From positions 1 through 64,000 of the forward strand of contig JAIYBC010000047.1 of assembly GCA_027488845.1 (NCBI GenBank): a stretch of DNA of 64,000 bases, read 5' to 3'. Shown piece after piece: positions 7,800 through 17,775 of this stretch. A program made the translations under genes and the position numbers. The notes beneath the pieces are model-generated. The model saw only the letters and a program-made list of their open reading frames with translations, was not told the DNA's origin and ran no database searches. Positions within the stretch are counted from its first letter, which is position 1, and every line of letters starts with the position of its first letter. The DNA comes from Verrucomicrobiales bacterium. Its GTDB lineage: Bacteria; Verrucomicrobiota; Verrucomicrobiia; Limisphaerales; UBA9464.

Positions 7800-10700
7800 A
7801 TGGCGAGAAATGTCCGAAAAACCGCGGTGGCCAACAAATCCGCGGCCAGTTCCCGATACGACGCGCACCACAAGGTGCTGACCACGACCTACGGTTCGTT
7901 CGCGGACCTCCGGCGGGAGCTCTCGGACTCCAAGGAGAAGGTCAGTGAACGGGAGGCGGTGCTGAAGCTCTTCGCCACCTGCACCGATCCCCAGAGGGCC
8001 TACCTGCTGCTCGACGACTACCTGGAGAAGCTGGCGCTGAACCGGAAGGACTTCGGGCAGACCGAATGGTGGCCCCGGATGCAGCAGTCGACGGGACGTC
8101 CGCGGCTCGAGGAGGTGGCGATGCTGTTCCTGAGGAACAACCGTTCGCTGCCGACCGAGCTGCTGCAGTACGCGAACTTCGAGAAGTTTGCCGAGGTCGA
8201 GCAGTCGGAGAAGGAGACCGGCTTCGTCCAGGAACTGGAGAACTGGCTTTTCCCGCCGAACCACACCCACCTGGACTCGCCGCGGGCGGCGTTGCGGGTG
8301 GTCTGCGAACCGACGCGGGACGACGCTGCGGTGAACCAGTGGCGGTTGTCGGTCCACTTCTTCCTCTTCCGCTCCCGGTCCGGGGAGAAGGAGCGTTTCC
8401 TGCCGGAACTGTGCGATCTCCGGACGCGTGCCGCGCATGAGGCCGAGCTGTTCCCCGCCGAGGATTGGCAGGTGATCGACTGGCTGCATGGACACTGGGG
8501 CGGCAAGGTGAAGGCCGGCGAACTGCTGGTGCTCGACGGGCCGGACCTGCTGACCTGGCTGGCGAAGTGGGCCCACGGCAACCGCCTGGAACTGCTGGGC
8601 AAGGGGCTGAGCCTCCAGTTCGTGGGCCGGGTCGCCGAGCTGAAGCCGCGACTGGAGACCATCGAAGAGGAGATGAGCTTCACCCACGTGCTGGCATTGC
8701 CGGACGGGACGGAGCACCGGCTGCAGGAGGCGCGCTTCTTCGTGGGCGAGCCGCCGCTGGTCTTGGTGGAGGGCGAGTTCTTCGTCCTGCGCAACGCGCC
8801 GCCGCCGGCGCTGCTGGGACCTTGGGCCGAGCGCCCGGTGGTTCCCGTGAAGCGGCTTTCGCAGCGCCTGCTGACGGAGCTCCGTCGGACCCAGGCCAAG
8901 GAGCAGCCGAACGCCCGTTGGGAAGAGCTCTGCGAGACCCATCCGGCGAAGCCCAAGTTCACCTTCGAGCTGGCCGACGAGGTCGTCCGGGTGCGGCTGT
9001 TGGCGGTGAGCGACAAGGACGGTTCGGAGTGGCAGTGGAACGGACACGAGTGGACGCGCGTCGTGGAACGCCGCGCCGGCGACTCGAGGCCCGAGCTGCT
9101 CGACGATCCTCGGCTGATGCCCGCGATCCACTGGCTCCAGCGCGCCGACTGGTTCACCCCGGAACCCGGGCTCTGGGTGCTGGATGCGAACGAGAACTGC
9201 CTTTCCCAGCTGGCGACCGCGTGGGGTGACCGGCCGACCGACGCCGAGTACCTCGGCAATCCCAGCTTCCAACGCCTGTTCCTGAGCCGGCGCCTCGTGA
9301 AGCCGAAGCTGGTCCTCCGCGGATCCGGCATCGACTGGCTTTCGGTGTGCGCCGAGTGGGAGGCCGAGGGACTCAAGCTCACCCGGGCCGACGTCGAACG
9401 CCTGGCCGCCTCGACCTCGCGCTTCGTCAAGCTGCCCGACGGCGGCTGGGTGGAGATCGACACAGACGCGAACCGCAAGGCCCACGAGACCGCGGCGACC
9501 CTCGGGCTCGACGGACTCTCGGCCGACGCGCAGAAGGCCTCCCTCATCCACGCGACCCAGCTGGACGACGCGACCATCGAGGGGCTTGGGGCCGGCAAGG
9601 CGGTCGCCGAGCTCCGGGCCAAGCTCGCCAACTTCAAGGGCGTGCCGGAGACGCCGCTGCCCGCGGGAATCGTCGCCGACCTGCGTCCGTACCAGCAGGA
9701 CGGCTTCAACTTCCTCGCCAACCTCGTCCGGCTCCGCCTCGGCGGCATCCTCGCGGACGACATGGGTCTCGGAAAGACCCTGCAGACGCTCACCTGGCTG
9801 ATGTGGCTCCATGAGCGTGCGCCGAAGAAGGACCGCAAGCCGTCCTTGGTGCTGTGTCCCGCCTCCGTGCTGCACAACTGGCGCCGCGAGGCGGAGAAGT
9901 TCGCTCCGGGACTCAAGGTCCTCGTGCTGCAGTCGGGCCAGCAGCGTCACAACCTCCGGAAGCAGATCCCGGAGTACGACATCGTGGTGACCAACTACGC
10001 GATCCTCCGGCGCGACCTGGAGGAGTTGGGCAAGTTCCGCTTCCACGCGCTGGTCTTGGACGAGGCGCAGTTCATCAAGAACCCGACGGCGCAGGTGACC
10101 GTCGCGGTGAAGGAGATCGAGGCGGACCACCGCCTCGCCCTGACCGGAACGCCGTTGGAGAACCGGATGCTCGACCTGTGGTCGATCGTCGACTTCTCGC
10201 AGCCGGCCTACCTGGGCAACCAGCAGAACTTCATCGAGACCTACGAGTCGAAGGGCGAGGGTCCCGAGTGGGACGGCGCCGCGAAGCGCAAGCGTCTGAG
10301 CGCGCGCCTGCGTCCGATCATGCTGCGCCGCGTGAAGAAGCAGGTCGCGAAGGACCTCCCGGACCGCATCGAGGAACGCCGCGACAGCGAGCTCGACGAG
10401 GAACAGCGCAAGCTCTACCTCGCGGAGCTGCGCCGCAGCCGCGAGCAGGTGATGAAGACCATGCAGGAGAAGGGCGTGGCCAAGTCCAAGATGCACGTCC
10501 TCGCGGCGCTCACCCGCCTGCGCCAGATCTGCTGCCATCCGCGGCTCGTCGGCAACGACGCACCGTCGGGCAAGACCGAGACCCTGTTCGAGCTCTTCGA
10601 GCCGATCCTGGCGTCCGGGAACAAGGTGCTGCTGTTCTCGCAGTTCGTGGAGATGCTGAAGCTGCTCGAGGCCGCCTGCCGCGAGCGGGGCATCAAGACG

Positions 10701-11075
10701 CACATCCTCACGGGCGAGACCAAGGGCCGCATGGAGGTGGTCAACGCCTTCCAGGCCGATCCGGAGCCGTGCGTGTTCCTCCTGTCGCTCCGGGCCGCGG
10801 GCACCGGCCTCAACCTCACCAACGCGTCCTACGTCGTCCTGTACGACCCGTGGTGGAACCCCGCCGTCGAGGCCCAGGCCATCGACCGCTCACACCGCAT
10901 CGGCCAGACCCAGACCGTGATGGCCTACCGCCTCATCACCCCGGGAACGGTCGAGGAGAAGATCTGGGAGCTGCAGCAGAGGAAGTCCGCCACCATCGCC
11001 GACGTCCTCGGCGAGGAGGGCTTCGCCAGCAACCTCAGCAAGGACGACCTCGAGTATCTCTTCAGCGAAGACTGA
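7800..11075 (+). CDS. SNF2-family DEAD/DEAH-type helicase
   Basis: This is a 1091-residue Swi2/Snf2 ATPase. The last ~450 residues form the two helicase lobes: Walker A DDMGLGKT with K659, Walker B DEAQ at 754-757, motif III LTGTPLENR, and motifs V/VI with RAAGTGLNLT and DRSHRIGQTQ. The first ~620 residues are acidic and helical and match no domain I recognise. Bacterial SNF2 proteins remodel protein-DNA or RNA polymerase complexes or act in defence; the role here is unknown. The ATG at 7800 follows GGAAAG at a suitable distance. An intrinsic terminator follows the stop codon. Confidence 0.9.
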   Translation: MARNVRKTAVANKSAASSRYDAHHKVLTTTYGSFADLRRELSDSKEKVSEREAVLKLFATCTDPQRAYLLLDDYLEKLALNRKDFGQTEWWPRMQQSTGRPRLEEVAMLFLRNNRSLPTELLQYANFEKFAEVEQSEKETGFVQELENWLFPPNHTHLDSPRAALRVVCEPTRDDAAVNQWRLSVHFFLFRSRSGEKERFLPELCDLRTRAAHEAELFPAEDWQVIDWLHGHWGGKVKAGELLVLDGPDLLTWLAKWAHGNRLELLGKGLSLQFVGRVAELKPRLETIEEEMSFTHVLALPDGTEHRLQEARFFVGEPPLVLVEGEFFVLRNAPPPALLGPWAERPVVPVKRLSQRLLTELRRTQAKEQPNARWEELCETHPAKPKFTFELADEVVRVRLLAVSDKDGSEWQWNGHEWTRVVERRAGDSRPELLDDPRLMPAIHWLQRADWFTPEPGLWVLDANENCLSQLATAWGDRPTDAEYLGNPSFQRLFLSRRLVKPKLVLRGSGIDWLSVCAEWEAEGLKLTRADVERLAASTSRFVKLPDGGWVEIDTDANRKAHETAATLGLDGLSADAQKASLIHATQLDDATIEGLGAGKAVAELRAKLANFKGVPETPLPAGIVADLRPYQQDGFNFLANLVRLRLGGILADDMGLGKTLQTLTWLMWLHERAPKKDRKPSLVLCPASVLHNWRREAEKFAPGLKVLVLQSGQQRHNLRKQIPEYDIVVTNYAILRRDLEELGKFRFHALVLDEAQFIKNPTAQVTVAVKEIEADHRLALTGTPLENRMLDLWSIVDFSQPAYLGNQQNFIETYESKGEGPEWDGAAKRKRLSARLRPIMLRRVKKQVAKDLPDRIEERRDSELDEEQRKLYLAELRRSREQVMKTMQEKGVAKSKMHVLAALTRLRQICCHPRLVGNDAPSGKTETLFELFEPILASGNKVLLFSQFVEMLKLLEAACRERGIKTHILTGETKGRMEVVNAFQADPEPCVFLLSLRAAGTGLNLTNASYVVLYDPWWNPAVEAQAIDRSHRIGQTQTVMAYRLITPGTVEEKIWELQQRKSATIADVLGEEGFASNLSKDDLEYLFSED

Positions 11076-11101
11076 CCCCGGTCGTCTCCGCCGATCCCAC
11101 G

Positions 11102-11152
11102 CCGCCGTCGCCGGGTCCATTCTGGATCCGCCGACGGCGGTTTTGTGTTTCC
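11102..11152 (+). terminator. Intrinsic terminator of the SNF2 gene
   Basis: A perfect 9-bp stem, CCGCCGTCG (11102-11110) with CGACGGCGG (11132-11140), encloses a partly paired loop. The tail TTTTGTGTTTCC follows immediately. It begins 26 nt after the helicase stop codon. Confidence 0.8.
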
Positions 11153-11183
11153 GATCGATGGACGAACTTCGCGCGGGGACATC

Positions 11184-11210
11184 CGCAGATGTCGCAGATG
11201 GACGCGGATG
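11184..11210. repeat. CGCAGATG-type short intergenic repeat
   Basis: CGCAGATGTCGCAGATGGACG followed by CGGATG is a degenerate tandem of a CGCAGATG-like word. It sits between the helicase terminator and the next gene. Similar short tandems are, from general knowledge, widespread between genes in Verrucomicrobiota, Planctomycetota and cyanobacteria. No function is known. Confidence 0.5.
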
Positions 11211-11321
11211 GGGGCTCAACGGGGAGATTGGTGGGGACCTTCGATCTCTGTGGATGTTGGCCCTGTGGGAACTGCGGAGATTGTCGTCGTGGTGCGGGAT
11301 CCACATCCTGTGGAGAGGCCG

Positions 11322-14300
11322 ATGTCCGCACTTCGCCATCTCAATGGAATCACCCGACTCCTCTCGTGGTTGGTCCTGACTTTGGCCTTTCGACTTTGGG
11401 GAGCCGATCCGCTCCCGGGCGAGAGGGCCCGGCCTTGGGGGCGTGCATTCATGCCCCAGGACTACGGTGGGGATGCCCAGGTCGGGGCGGTGATGGAGTC
11501 TCCATGGGGCACCATGCTGTTCGCTTCCGGTCGGAAGATCATCGAGTTCGACGGATCGGCCTGGAGGGCGGACGAGACTCCGGTGGCGCACATCCGGGCG
11601 ATCGTGGACGCCGGGGGCGGACGCATCGTCATCGCCGGAACCGGCGGCTTCGGGATGTTGAGCCGGCGAGCCTCCGGCGGATGGGATTACGAGTCGCTTT
11701 CGGACCGGCTGGATCCGTCGGACCGTGATTTCGGAGCGATCTGGCAGGCCTATCGCATCGGGGAAGAGGTCTGGCTGGGCGGGGAGAACCGGGTGTTCCG
11801 TTGGAAGAGTCGCGAGCTGAAGGCATACCGGAACCCGGGTGCCGGCACGTTGGTCCTGCTCGTTGCCGAGGGGCGGCCGTACCTCCATGGCACACGGGTC
11901 GGGCTGATGCGGTGGGATGGTTCGGGGTTCCAGGCGTGGGTCACGAACCGGGCCGTGGCTCGCGATCAGCCCTATGGCCTGTTCCCCGAGCCGGACGGTT
12001 CCTTCCTTCTCGCTTGGCGTCGAGCCGGGCCCCTGAGGCTGATGGGCGAAGAAGTGCGGTCCATCGGCGAGGAGTTTCAGGCGCTTCCTGGCGGTGGCTG
12101 GATCAATTCCGCGATCCGGCTGAGGGACGGCAACCTGCTGCTCGGTCGGGATGGGGCAGGTGCGGTGGTGGTCACGCCGACCGGCCGGGTCGTGGAGGTG
12201 TTCACCCCGGAGGACGGCCTCAGTGACGGCGAAGTGGTGGCCTCGCTGGAGGATTCGCGGGGCGACCTGTGGTTCGCCACCCGCCGCGGCATCACGCAGT
12301 TCGCACACCGGCGCGGTTTGTCCTGGCTGGGAGAGCGGGACTCCATGCTCGACGGGCCGATCCACGGGATGCTGCGTTGGCGCGGCGACCTCCATGTGAG
12401 CATCGGCGACGGATTCCGGGTCTTTGCTCCATGGAACAAGCTGATTCCGGGTCGACTCACATTGGGCATCTCCGGTGTCGACTTTACGGAGCCTCGCGGT
12501 TGCGTCGTGGTCGATGAACGGATCCTGATCGGACATGCCGAGGGCCTGTTCCGGTACATGACGAAACCGGGTTCCAAGATCCCCACGGCGCTACCGCCGA
12601 TCTCCGCTCCGCGGCGTCATGAGGTCCTGCTCCGGTCCGTCCGGGAGCCGTCACGGCTTTGGTCGGGTGGCTTTGCGGGACTGGGGGTCTCCGAGTTGTC
12701 CGCCGGCGCCGAGGTCCGGGAACTCCGTTTCTGGACCAACTCCGGGCCGGTCCAGTCCCTGGTCGAGCAAGGCGAGGCCATCCTCTGCGGAACCGGCGAC
12801 GGGCGAATCTGGTCGGTGCCTGGGGATTCTTCGAACCTGACCTTGGAGTGGTCCACTCCGACGGGTTCCGTCAGCGGACCGGTGCGTCTGATCCTCCTTC
12901 CAGGCGGCCCGACCGCGTCCACTTCGGCCGGCCAGAAACGGCGGGATGGGGGCGGGCGATGGGTGGATGAGAACCGCCTCCATTACGCTGGAAAACCCGT
13001 GGATCGCGTGACTGCGGCGGTGGACGGGAGGGGCGGCGAGGGATTCGTCTCCGTGATCGTCGACGGGGGGACATCGCTGCTGGGGCGACACCGATCCGGT
13101 CCGGACGGTCGACTGGCTTTCACGCCGTTCGCGGCATCCGTCCAGGCGGCGTTGGGTGGCCATGGGGCGATGTTGCTGCATTTCGAGGACGACGCGGAAG
13201 GCGGCGTCCTCTGGGCCAAGGGCGACGGCCCGATGGTCCGGATCGCGTTGGGCAGGATGGATCCGCCGCGGGAACTGCCGGATGTGCGGCTGCGGCGCCG
13301 GTTGCGGGACGGTGGGCTCCGGGAGGCGGCAAGCCTGTCCGGCGACGACCAGTGGAGGTGGGATCGGGGCGCGGTCCGGTTCGAGTGGTCCGCTCCGGAA
13401 TTCGAGCCCGGTGCTTCGCTGCGTTTCGAGACGCGCCTGACTGGATGGGATACGGGGTGGAGCGAGCCATCGGTCGTGTTGGCCAAGGAATGGAGCGGAC
13501 TGCCGGAAGGGCGGTACCGCTTCGAGGTGCGGGCGGTGGACCGCTTGTTGCGGCGGACACCGGTGGCGGCGTACGGCTTCGTGATCGTGCCACCGTGGTA
13601 CCGAACCGTTGCGGCCTACGCGGGCTACGTCCTCTTGGCCGGCCTGATGGTCTGGGGGTTCCTGCGGCAACGGCTGGCCCAGCTCGAACGGGAGCGACTT
13701 CGGCTGGAGGAACTCGTCGCCCGACGCACACAGGAACTCGCGACCGCTCGGGACGTCGCCGAGGAAGCCAGCCGGGCCAAGTCGCGGTTCCTCGCCAACA
13801 TGAGCCACGAACTCCGGACGCCCTTGAACGGCATCCTCGGCTTCGCCCAGCTCCTGGCCCGCGAGCCGGGACAGTCGGACCGGAACCGCGAACGGCTCCG
13901 GGTGATCGGTTCCAGCGGCGACCACCTCCTCGGCCTGATCAACGACGTGCTCGACCTGGCCCGGGTCGAGGCGGGTCGTGTGGAGCTGCGGCCTGCGCCG
14001 TTCGTGCTCCGCGACCTGCTGAGGGACATCGAGCCGGGGTTCTCGCAACGGGCGCTCCAACGTGGATTGGCCTTCCGCGTCGATGCTCAAGGTCTCGTCG
14101 ACGACATGGTCCAGGGAGACGCCAAGCGTCTTCGTCAGGTGCTCGAGAATCTCCTGGGCAACGCCGTGAAGTTCACCCAGGTGGGCGAAGTGACCCTGAC
14201 GGTGCGTGGATCCCAGTCCGGCCGGGTGGAATTCGTGGTGGCCGACACCGGACCCGGAATGGCGGCCGAGGATGTGGCCCGCCTTTTCAAGCCCTTCTCG

Positions 14301-15215
14301 CAGGCCGAGCAGGGACGTCCACCGGAGCAGGGTGCGGGACTGGGACTCGCCATCAGCCAGCATCTGGTCGGCCTCATGGGCGGCGAGATCCAGGTTGTCA
14401 GCGAACCCGGACGTGGCAGCGAGTTCCGCTTCTCGGTCGCGCTGCCGTCGGCCAAGGCGGCGGTTGCGTCGACGGGGTCCGTCGTCCGGATCACCGGCTA
14501 CGAAGGGCCACGTTTGGAGGTCCTGTTGGTGGACGACCTCGAGGTCAATCGGCGGCTGCTGCGGGAGTTCCTGGAGCCGCTGGATTTCCGGGTCGCCGAA
14601 GCCGCCGACGGACGGGCGGCGTTGACGATTCTGGAATCCGGGAAGTGCCGTCCGGCGCTGGTCCTGCTCGACCTCCGGATGCCGGGCATGGACGGCTTCG
14701 AGTTGACGCGTCGCCTGGTCGCCATGCCGGGGTTCCGTGCTCGCCTGCTCGCCACCTCGGCGTCTGTCCTTGGATTCAACCGCGAGGATGCCCTGCGTGC
14801 GGGAGCCCACGGTTTCCTGCCCAAGCCGTTCAAGGAGGAGGAGCTCCACGAGCTGCTTCGCCAGCAGCTGCCGGTTCCGTGGATCGTGGGTGAAAGGGGG
14901 ATGGAACCATCGGGGTCTGGGACGGCGGCCCGGGGAGCGGATCCGGAGTCGAATGCCACTGACAGTCCGACCGGGTTGCCCGACGGGGAACTGGAGGTCC
15001 TTCGGGAGGCGGCCAACCGGGGCGACGTCAGCCTGCTGCGTCGTGAGATCCTCCGCCTGAAGTCGATCCACCCGGACCAAGTCCAGTTCCTCGTCGAGCT
15101 GGAACAGCTTGCCACCGGCTTCCGAATGGGTGCACTCCGCGAACGTTTGTCAGGAGCAAGGGAAGGTGGCCACAGAGGCTCGGAGGACACGGAGGGGACG
15201 AATCGGACCTCCTAG
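11322..15215 (+). CDS. Periplasmic beta-propeller hybrid histidine kinase
   Basis: This 1297-residue membrane sensor has a signal peptide or N-terminal anchor (about 1-23), a large propeller-like sensor region (about 30-680), a Y_Y_Y-type domain (about 685-755) and one membrane segment (about 757-780). The cytoplasmic part has HisKA (H829 in SHELRTPLN), HATPase ([15 protein letters not shown]) and a receiver (D1117, K1168). It resembles the one-protein hybrid two-component systems that sense polysaccharide fragments in Bacteroidetes, but lacks their AraC-type output domain. I chose the ATG at 11322 because the hydrophobic leader follows it. The last ~17 residues derive from an intergenic repeat (see the repeat at 15168). 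Confidence 0.86.
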   Translation: MSALRHLNGITRLLSWLVLTLAFRLWGADPLPGERARPWGRAFMPQDYGGDAQVGAVMESPWGTMLFASGRKIIEFDGSAWRADETPVAHIRAIVDAGGGRIVIAGTGGFGMLSRRASGGWDYESLSDRLDPSDRDFGAIWQAYRIGEEVWLGGENRVFRWKSRELKAYRNPGAGTLVLLVAEGRPYLHGTRVGLMRWDGSGFQAWVTNRAVARDQPYGLFPEPDGSFLLAWRRAGPLRLMGEEVRSIGEEFQALPGGGWINSAIRLRDGNLLLGRDGAGAVVVTPTGRVVEVFTPEDGLSDGEVVASLEDSRGDLWFATRRGITQFAHRRGLSWLGERDSMLDGPIHGMLRWRGDLHVSIGDGFRVFAPWNKLIPGRLTLGISGVDFTEPRGCVVVDERILIGHAEGLFRYMTKPGSKIPTALPPISAPRRHEVLLRSVREPSRLWSGGFAGLGVSELSAGAEVRELRFWTNSGPVQSLVEQGEAILCGTGDGRIWSVPGDSSNLTLEWSTPTGSVSGPVRLILLPGGPTASTSAGQKRRDGGGRWVDENRLHYAGKPVDRVTAAVDGRGGEGFVSVIVDGGTSLLGRHRSGPDGRLAFTPFAASVQAALGGHGAMLLHFEDDAEGGVLWAKGDGPMVRIALGRMDPPRELPDVRLRRRLRDGGLREAASLSGDDQWRWDRGAVRFEWSAPEFEPGASLRFETRLTGWDTGWSEPSVVLAKEWSGLPEGRYRFEVRAVDRLLRRTPVAAYGFVIVPPWYRTVAAYAGYVLLAGLMVWGFLRQRLAQLERERLRLEELVARRTQELATARDVAEEASRAKSRFLANMSHELRTPLNGILGFAQLLAREPGQSDRNRERLRVIGSSGDHLLGLINDVLDLARVEAGRVELRPAPFVLRDLLRDIEPGFSQRALQRGLAFRVDAQGLVDDMVQGDAKRLRQVLENLLGNAVKFTQVGEVTLTVRGSQSGRVEFVVADTGPGMAAEDVARLFKPFSQAEQGRPPEQGAGLGLAISQHLVGLMGGEIQVVSEPGRGSEFRFSVALPSAKAAVASTGSVVRITGYEGPRLEVLLVDDLEVNRRLLREFLEPLDFRVAEAADGRAALTILESGKCRPALVLLDLRMPGMDGFELTRRLVAMPGFRARLLATSASVLGFNREDALRAGAHGFLPKPFKEEELHELLRQQLPVPWIVGERGMEPSGSGTAARGADPESNATDSPTGLPDGELEVLREAANRGDVSLLRREILRLKSIHPDQVQFLVELEQLATGFRMGALRERLSGAREGGHRGSEDTEGTNRTS
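15168..15196. repeat. CACAGAGG-type repeat captured in a coding 3' end
   Basis: GGCCACAGAGGCTCGGAGGA followed by CACGGAGG is a degenerate copy of the short CACAGAG/CGGAG word found between genes in many PVC and cyanobacterial genomes (general knowledge). Here it is read in frame and supplies the hydrophilic HRGSEDTEG tail of the propeller kinase. Confidence 0.55.
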
Positions 15216-15336
15216 GTCCCACCCGTCGGCTCGCAGGCGGTTTCAGTGATCTGTGTTCCGCCGCGACCCTTGAGGATGAGACTCCGACGCTTCAGGGATT
15301 GAATCGGATCATGCCCGAAGAGCGCGAGAGACGGCG

Positions 15337-16281
15337 TCATTCCTCCGGGATCCACCAGCGGACGCCCTGTTTGAGGATCTCCCACTGGGAAAGGGCGACG
15401 CCGCCGAGGATCAGCACGGTGGCCGCCCAGAAGGTGGCGGACAGCGGGGTGCCGAAGACGAGGAAGTCCCACGAGGCGGTGGTCAGCGGGATCAGGTTTC
15501 CGAAGAGAGCCACCTTCGAGACGGGCCATCGGGTGAGCGATCGGGTCCACAGCGAGAACGGCACGATCCCGCCGAGTGTGATGCAGAAGACGTGGAAGCC
15601 CAGCGTGCGCGGATCCATCACCGGCAGGGCTTCGGCCCGGAGGATCTCGACGGTGGCCGGGAGGACGAGCAGCAGGCCGCCTCGCCACATGGTGTGCGCA
15701 GAGACGGCGGCGCCGGACCAACCCTCACCAATGCGCCGGCACTCCCGGCTGTAGAACGTCCACAGCAATCCGGTGGAGATCCCGAACAGGTGCCCGACGC
15801 CCGAGCCGTCCGAGCCCAACGAAGGCAGCAGCAGCACCCCGACACCGCAGAAGGTCAGGAACACGGCACTCCAACGTCGGAGACGGACCGAGCCGGCGGC
15901 TTCGACGCGGCCTTCGAGCAGGAGCGCCCAGGCGGGGGAGACCGCCATGTGCAGGGCGAAGTGGGAGGCCGGCAGGAAGTGGAGGGTCCAGTTGCAGGCG
16001 GCCACGTACAGCGCGAGCAGCAGTCCGCCCATCCAGAGGCGGCCACCCCGGCCTTGCGGAATGGGAACCGCGTCACCGAAGAGCCTTCGGTTCCGGGCGA
16101 TCGCCAGCAGAAGGAAGCCGGCGGCAAGGAACCGGGTGGAACCGGTGAAGAGTGGTGGCCAACGGGAGAGGACCTGCTTCAGGGAGACGTTGTTCGCGCC
16201 CCAAAGAAGGATGGCCGCCAAAAGCCATGGAACCACGCCGGAGCCGGAGGAACGGGAGCCGATGGACGCCGGAGCGCTCAA
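15337..16281 (-). CDS. EamA/DMT-family transporter
   Basis: This 314-residue membrane protein of the drug/metabolite transporter superfamily has about ten hydrophobic segments in two EamA-like halves (about 15-150 and 165-300). Members export amino acids, metabolites or drugs; the substrate cannot be read from the sequence. The most upstream usable start is TTG at 16279-16281, which overlaps the hisA stop codon (TTGA) and suggests coupled translation. The next internal ATG would remove the first membrane helices. It is the second gene of a hisA-eamA pair. Confidence 0.8.
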   Translation of the reverse strand: MSAPASIGSRSSGSGVVPWLLAAILLWGANNVSLKQVLSRWPPLFTGSTRFLAAGFLLLAIARNRRLFGDAVPIPQGRGGRLWMGGLLLALYVAACNWTLHFLPASHFALHMAVSPAWALLLEGRVEAAGSVRLRRWSAVFLTFCGVGVLLLPSLGSDGSGVGHLFGISTGLLWTFYSRECRRIGEGWSGAAVSAHTMWRGGLLLVLPATVEILRAEALPVMDPRTLGFHVFCITLGGIVPFSLWTRSLTRWPVSKVALFGNLIPLTTASWDFLVFGTPLSATFWAATVLILGGVALSQWEILKQGVRWWIPEE

Positions 16282-17057
16282 GGCGACTTCCGGTGCGCCT
16301 GGTTGAAGGAGACGCAGTCGGCATAGCGGACGCCCGTGCCGCCGAAGATGTCGAGCGCGCTTCCGATCGTGAGTCCGATCCGGCCGGCGCCGACCTCATG
16401 GACGGTCCGGAGATCCCCGATCGTGTGTGCGCCACCGGCGTAGGTGGCCGGGATCGGACTCCATGCGGCGAGGTCGCGTACGAGGTCGACATCGATCCCG
16501 CGACAGAGGCCCTCGACGTCCACGGCGTGGACGAGGAACTCGGAGCAGAATCCGGCCAAACGCGAGCAGGTCGCCGAGTCCACCTCGAGGTCGGTGAACT
16601 TCTGCCATCGGTCGGTGACCACCCAATGGCGGCCATCGCGCTTCCGGCAGGAAAGGTCGAGGACCAGGCGATCGGGGCCGATCCGGGCGACAAGCCTTTC
16701 GAGGCGTTCGAGGTCGAGGCGGCCCTCCCGGAACACCCAGGAGGTCACGATCACCTTCGCCGCGCCGGCCTCCAGCCACGACTCGGCGTTGTCCAAGTTC
16801 ACGCCGCCACCGTACTGGAGGCCCCCGGGCCAGGCTCCGAGGGCTTCACGGGCGGCGGACTCGTTGCCGGGGCCGAGGGCGATGACATGTCCGCCGACGA
16901 GGCCGTCGCGACGGTAGAGTTCGGCAAACCAGCCGGGGGGCTTGTCGGATTCGAAATTGGTCCGGGTTCCGGCGCCGGAGTCCGTGAGCGTCCCGCCGAC
17001 GATCTGGACCACCTTGCCGTTCCGGAGATCGATGCACGGTCGGAACACGGAGGTCAT
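16278..17057 (-). CDS. hisA: Phosphoribosylformimino-AICAR ribotide isomerase, eukaryotic type
   Basis: This 259-residue TIM-barrel isomerase carries out the fourth step of histidine synthesis (ProFAR to PRFAR). Its sequence follows the eukaryotic HIS6 subtype rather than ordinary bacterial HisA: FRPCIDLRNGKVVQIVGGTL at 5-24, TNFESDKP at 33-40, GGHVIALGPG, PGGLQYGGG, LVLDLSCRKRDGRHWVVTD and GSALDIFGG. From family knowledge this subtype is typical of fungi and plants and has been noted in Fibrobacter. No other his gene is nearby. The ATG at 17055-17057 directly precedes the conserved N-terminus. It diverges from ppnP. Confidence 0.88.
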   Translation of the reverse strand: MTSVFRPCIDLRNGKVVQIVGGTLTDSGAGTRTNFESDKPPGWFAELYRRDGLVGGHVIALGPGNESAAREALGAWPGGLQYGGGVNLDNAESWLEAGAAKVIVTSWVFREGRLDLERLERLVARIGPDRLVLDLSCRKRDGRHWVVTDRWQKFTDLEVDSATCSRLAGFCSEFLVHAVDVEGLCRGIDVDLVRDLAAWSPIPATYAGGAHTIGDLRTVHEVGAGRIGLTIGSALDIFGGTGVRYADCVSFNQAHRKSP

Positions 17058-17171
17058 CCTACGGTCGGAGGGATCCCGGTCCCAGAGAAAGGTGGTCCTC
17101 TCCGGATCGGAGCCGCGCTCCCGGAGAGAACGGAGTTGCTGGGTGGGGCGTCGGCGCGGCAGGTTTCCGCG

Positions 17172-17498
17172 ATGCCGATTCCGACCGAGTTCCGCAACGT
17201 CACTGCCGTCGCCAAGGCCAACGTGTATTTCGAAGGGAGGGTGGTTTCCCACACGATCCTGCAACCCGACGGCAGCAAGAAGACCCTTGGCCTGATCTAC
17301 CCGGGGAAGTTCCACTTCGGAACGGACAAGGCGGAGATCATGGAGATCGTCGCCGGGTCGTGCGTGGTGAAGCTGGACGGCTCCGTCACGACCGCTACCT
17401 ACGCGGCGGGATCGACCTTCGAGGTGCCGGCCAAGTCCGGCTTCGACATCGAGGTGACGTCCGGCATCTGCGAGTACATCTGCTCGTTCATTCCCTGA
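17172..17498 (+). CDS. ppnP: Pyrimidine/purine nucleoside phosphorylase PpnP
   Basis: This small cupin of 108 residues, PpnP/YaiE family (formerly DUF1255), splits nucleosides with phosphate to a free base and ribose 1-phosphate. Diagnostic motifs are ANVYFEGRVVSHTI near residue 16, KTLGLIYPG near 37, and the C-terminal cupin strand with FEVPAKSGFDIEV. It is slightly longer than the E. coli protein (94 residues). It appears monocistronic and diverges from hisA with 114 nt between the starts. Confidence 0.9.
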   Translation: MPIPTEFRNVTAVAKANVYFEGRVVSHTILQPDGSKKTLGLIYPGKFHFGTDKAEIMEIVAGSCVVKLDGSVTTATYAAGSTFEVPAKSGFDIEVTSGICEYICSFIP

Positions 17499-17591
17499 AC
17501 CGCGGAGCGGAGGAGCACCGGGTTTGAATGGCTGCGGGCCGGAACGGCGGATACCCGGACGACCATCCAAGTCCAGGAACTCCGCCTCGGC

Positions 17592-17771
17592 TCACCACGT
17601 CTGGACGGAATCCGCCTTGAGGACGAGTTCCACCAGGGCGGCGTAGTCGGGTCGCGGTCCGGTGAGGTCGGCGACGACCACGGTGTTCGCGGGTTCCTTC
17701 CGCTGGTTCTCGATGAGCTCGAGGACCCAGCTTTCCGCGGGCCGGTTCAGGATGTGGAGCAGGGTGGGCAT
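17592..17771 (-). CDS. DsrH/TusB-like small protein
   Basis: This is a 59-residue protein beginning MPTLLHILNRP, which resembles the N-terminus of DsrH/TusB (MLHTLNRSP-like). It has no cysteine, so it cannot be a sulfur carrier itself. It lies 4 nt downstream of the DsrF-like gene and is the third member of an E-F-H-like set. It is shorter than typical TusB (about 95 residues), so it may be a reduced or divergent subunit, or an unrelated small protein. The ATG at 17769-17771 is chosen over a longer frame that would read into the neighbour. Confidence 0.5.
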   Translation of the reverse strand: MPTLLHILNRPAESWVLELIENQRKEPANTVVVADLTGPRPDYAALVELVLKADSVQTW

Positions 17772-17775
17772 TGGG

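Noticed and set aside
6984-10703. A 1239-codon open frame on the minus strand through the nitroreductase gene
   Set aside because: It is antisense to the SNF2 helicase, low-complexity and rich in Arg/Leu/Glu/Gln. Only its last 216 codons are a real gene. High GC with strong third-position bias creates such frames.
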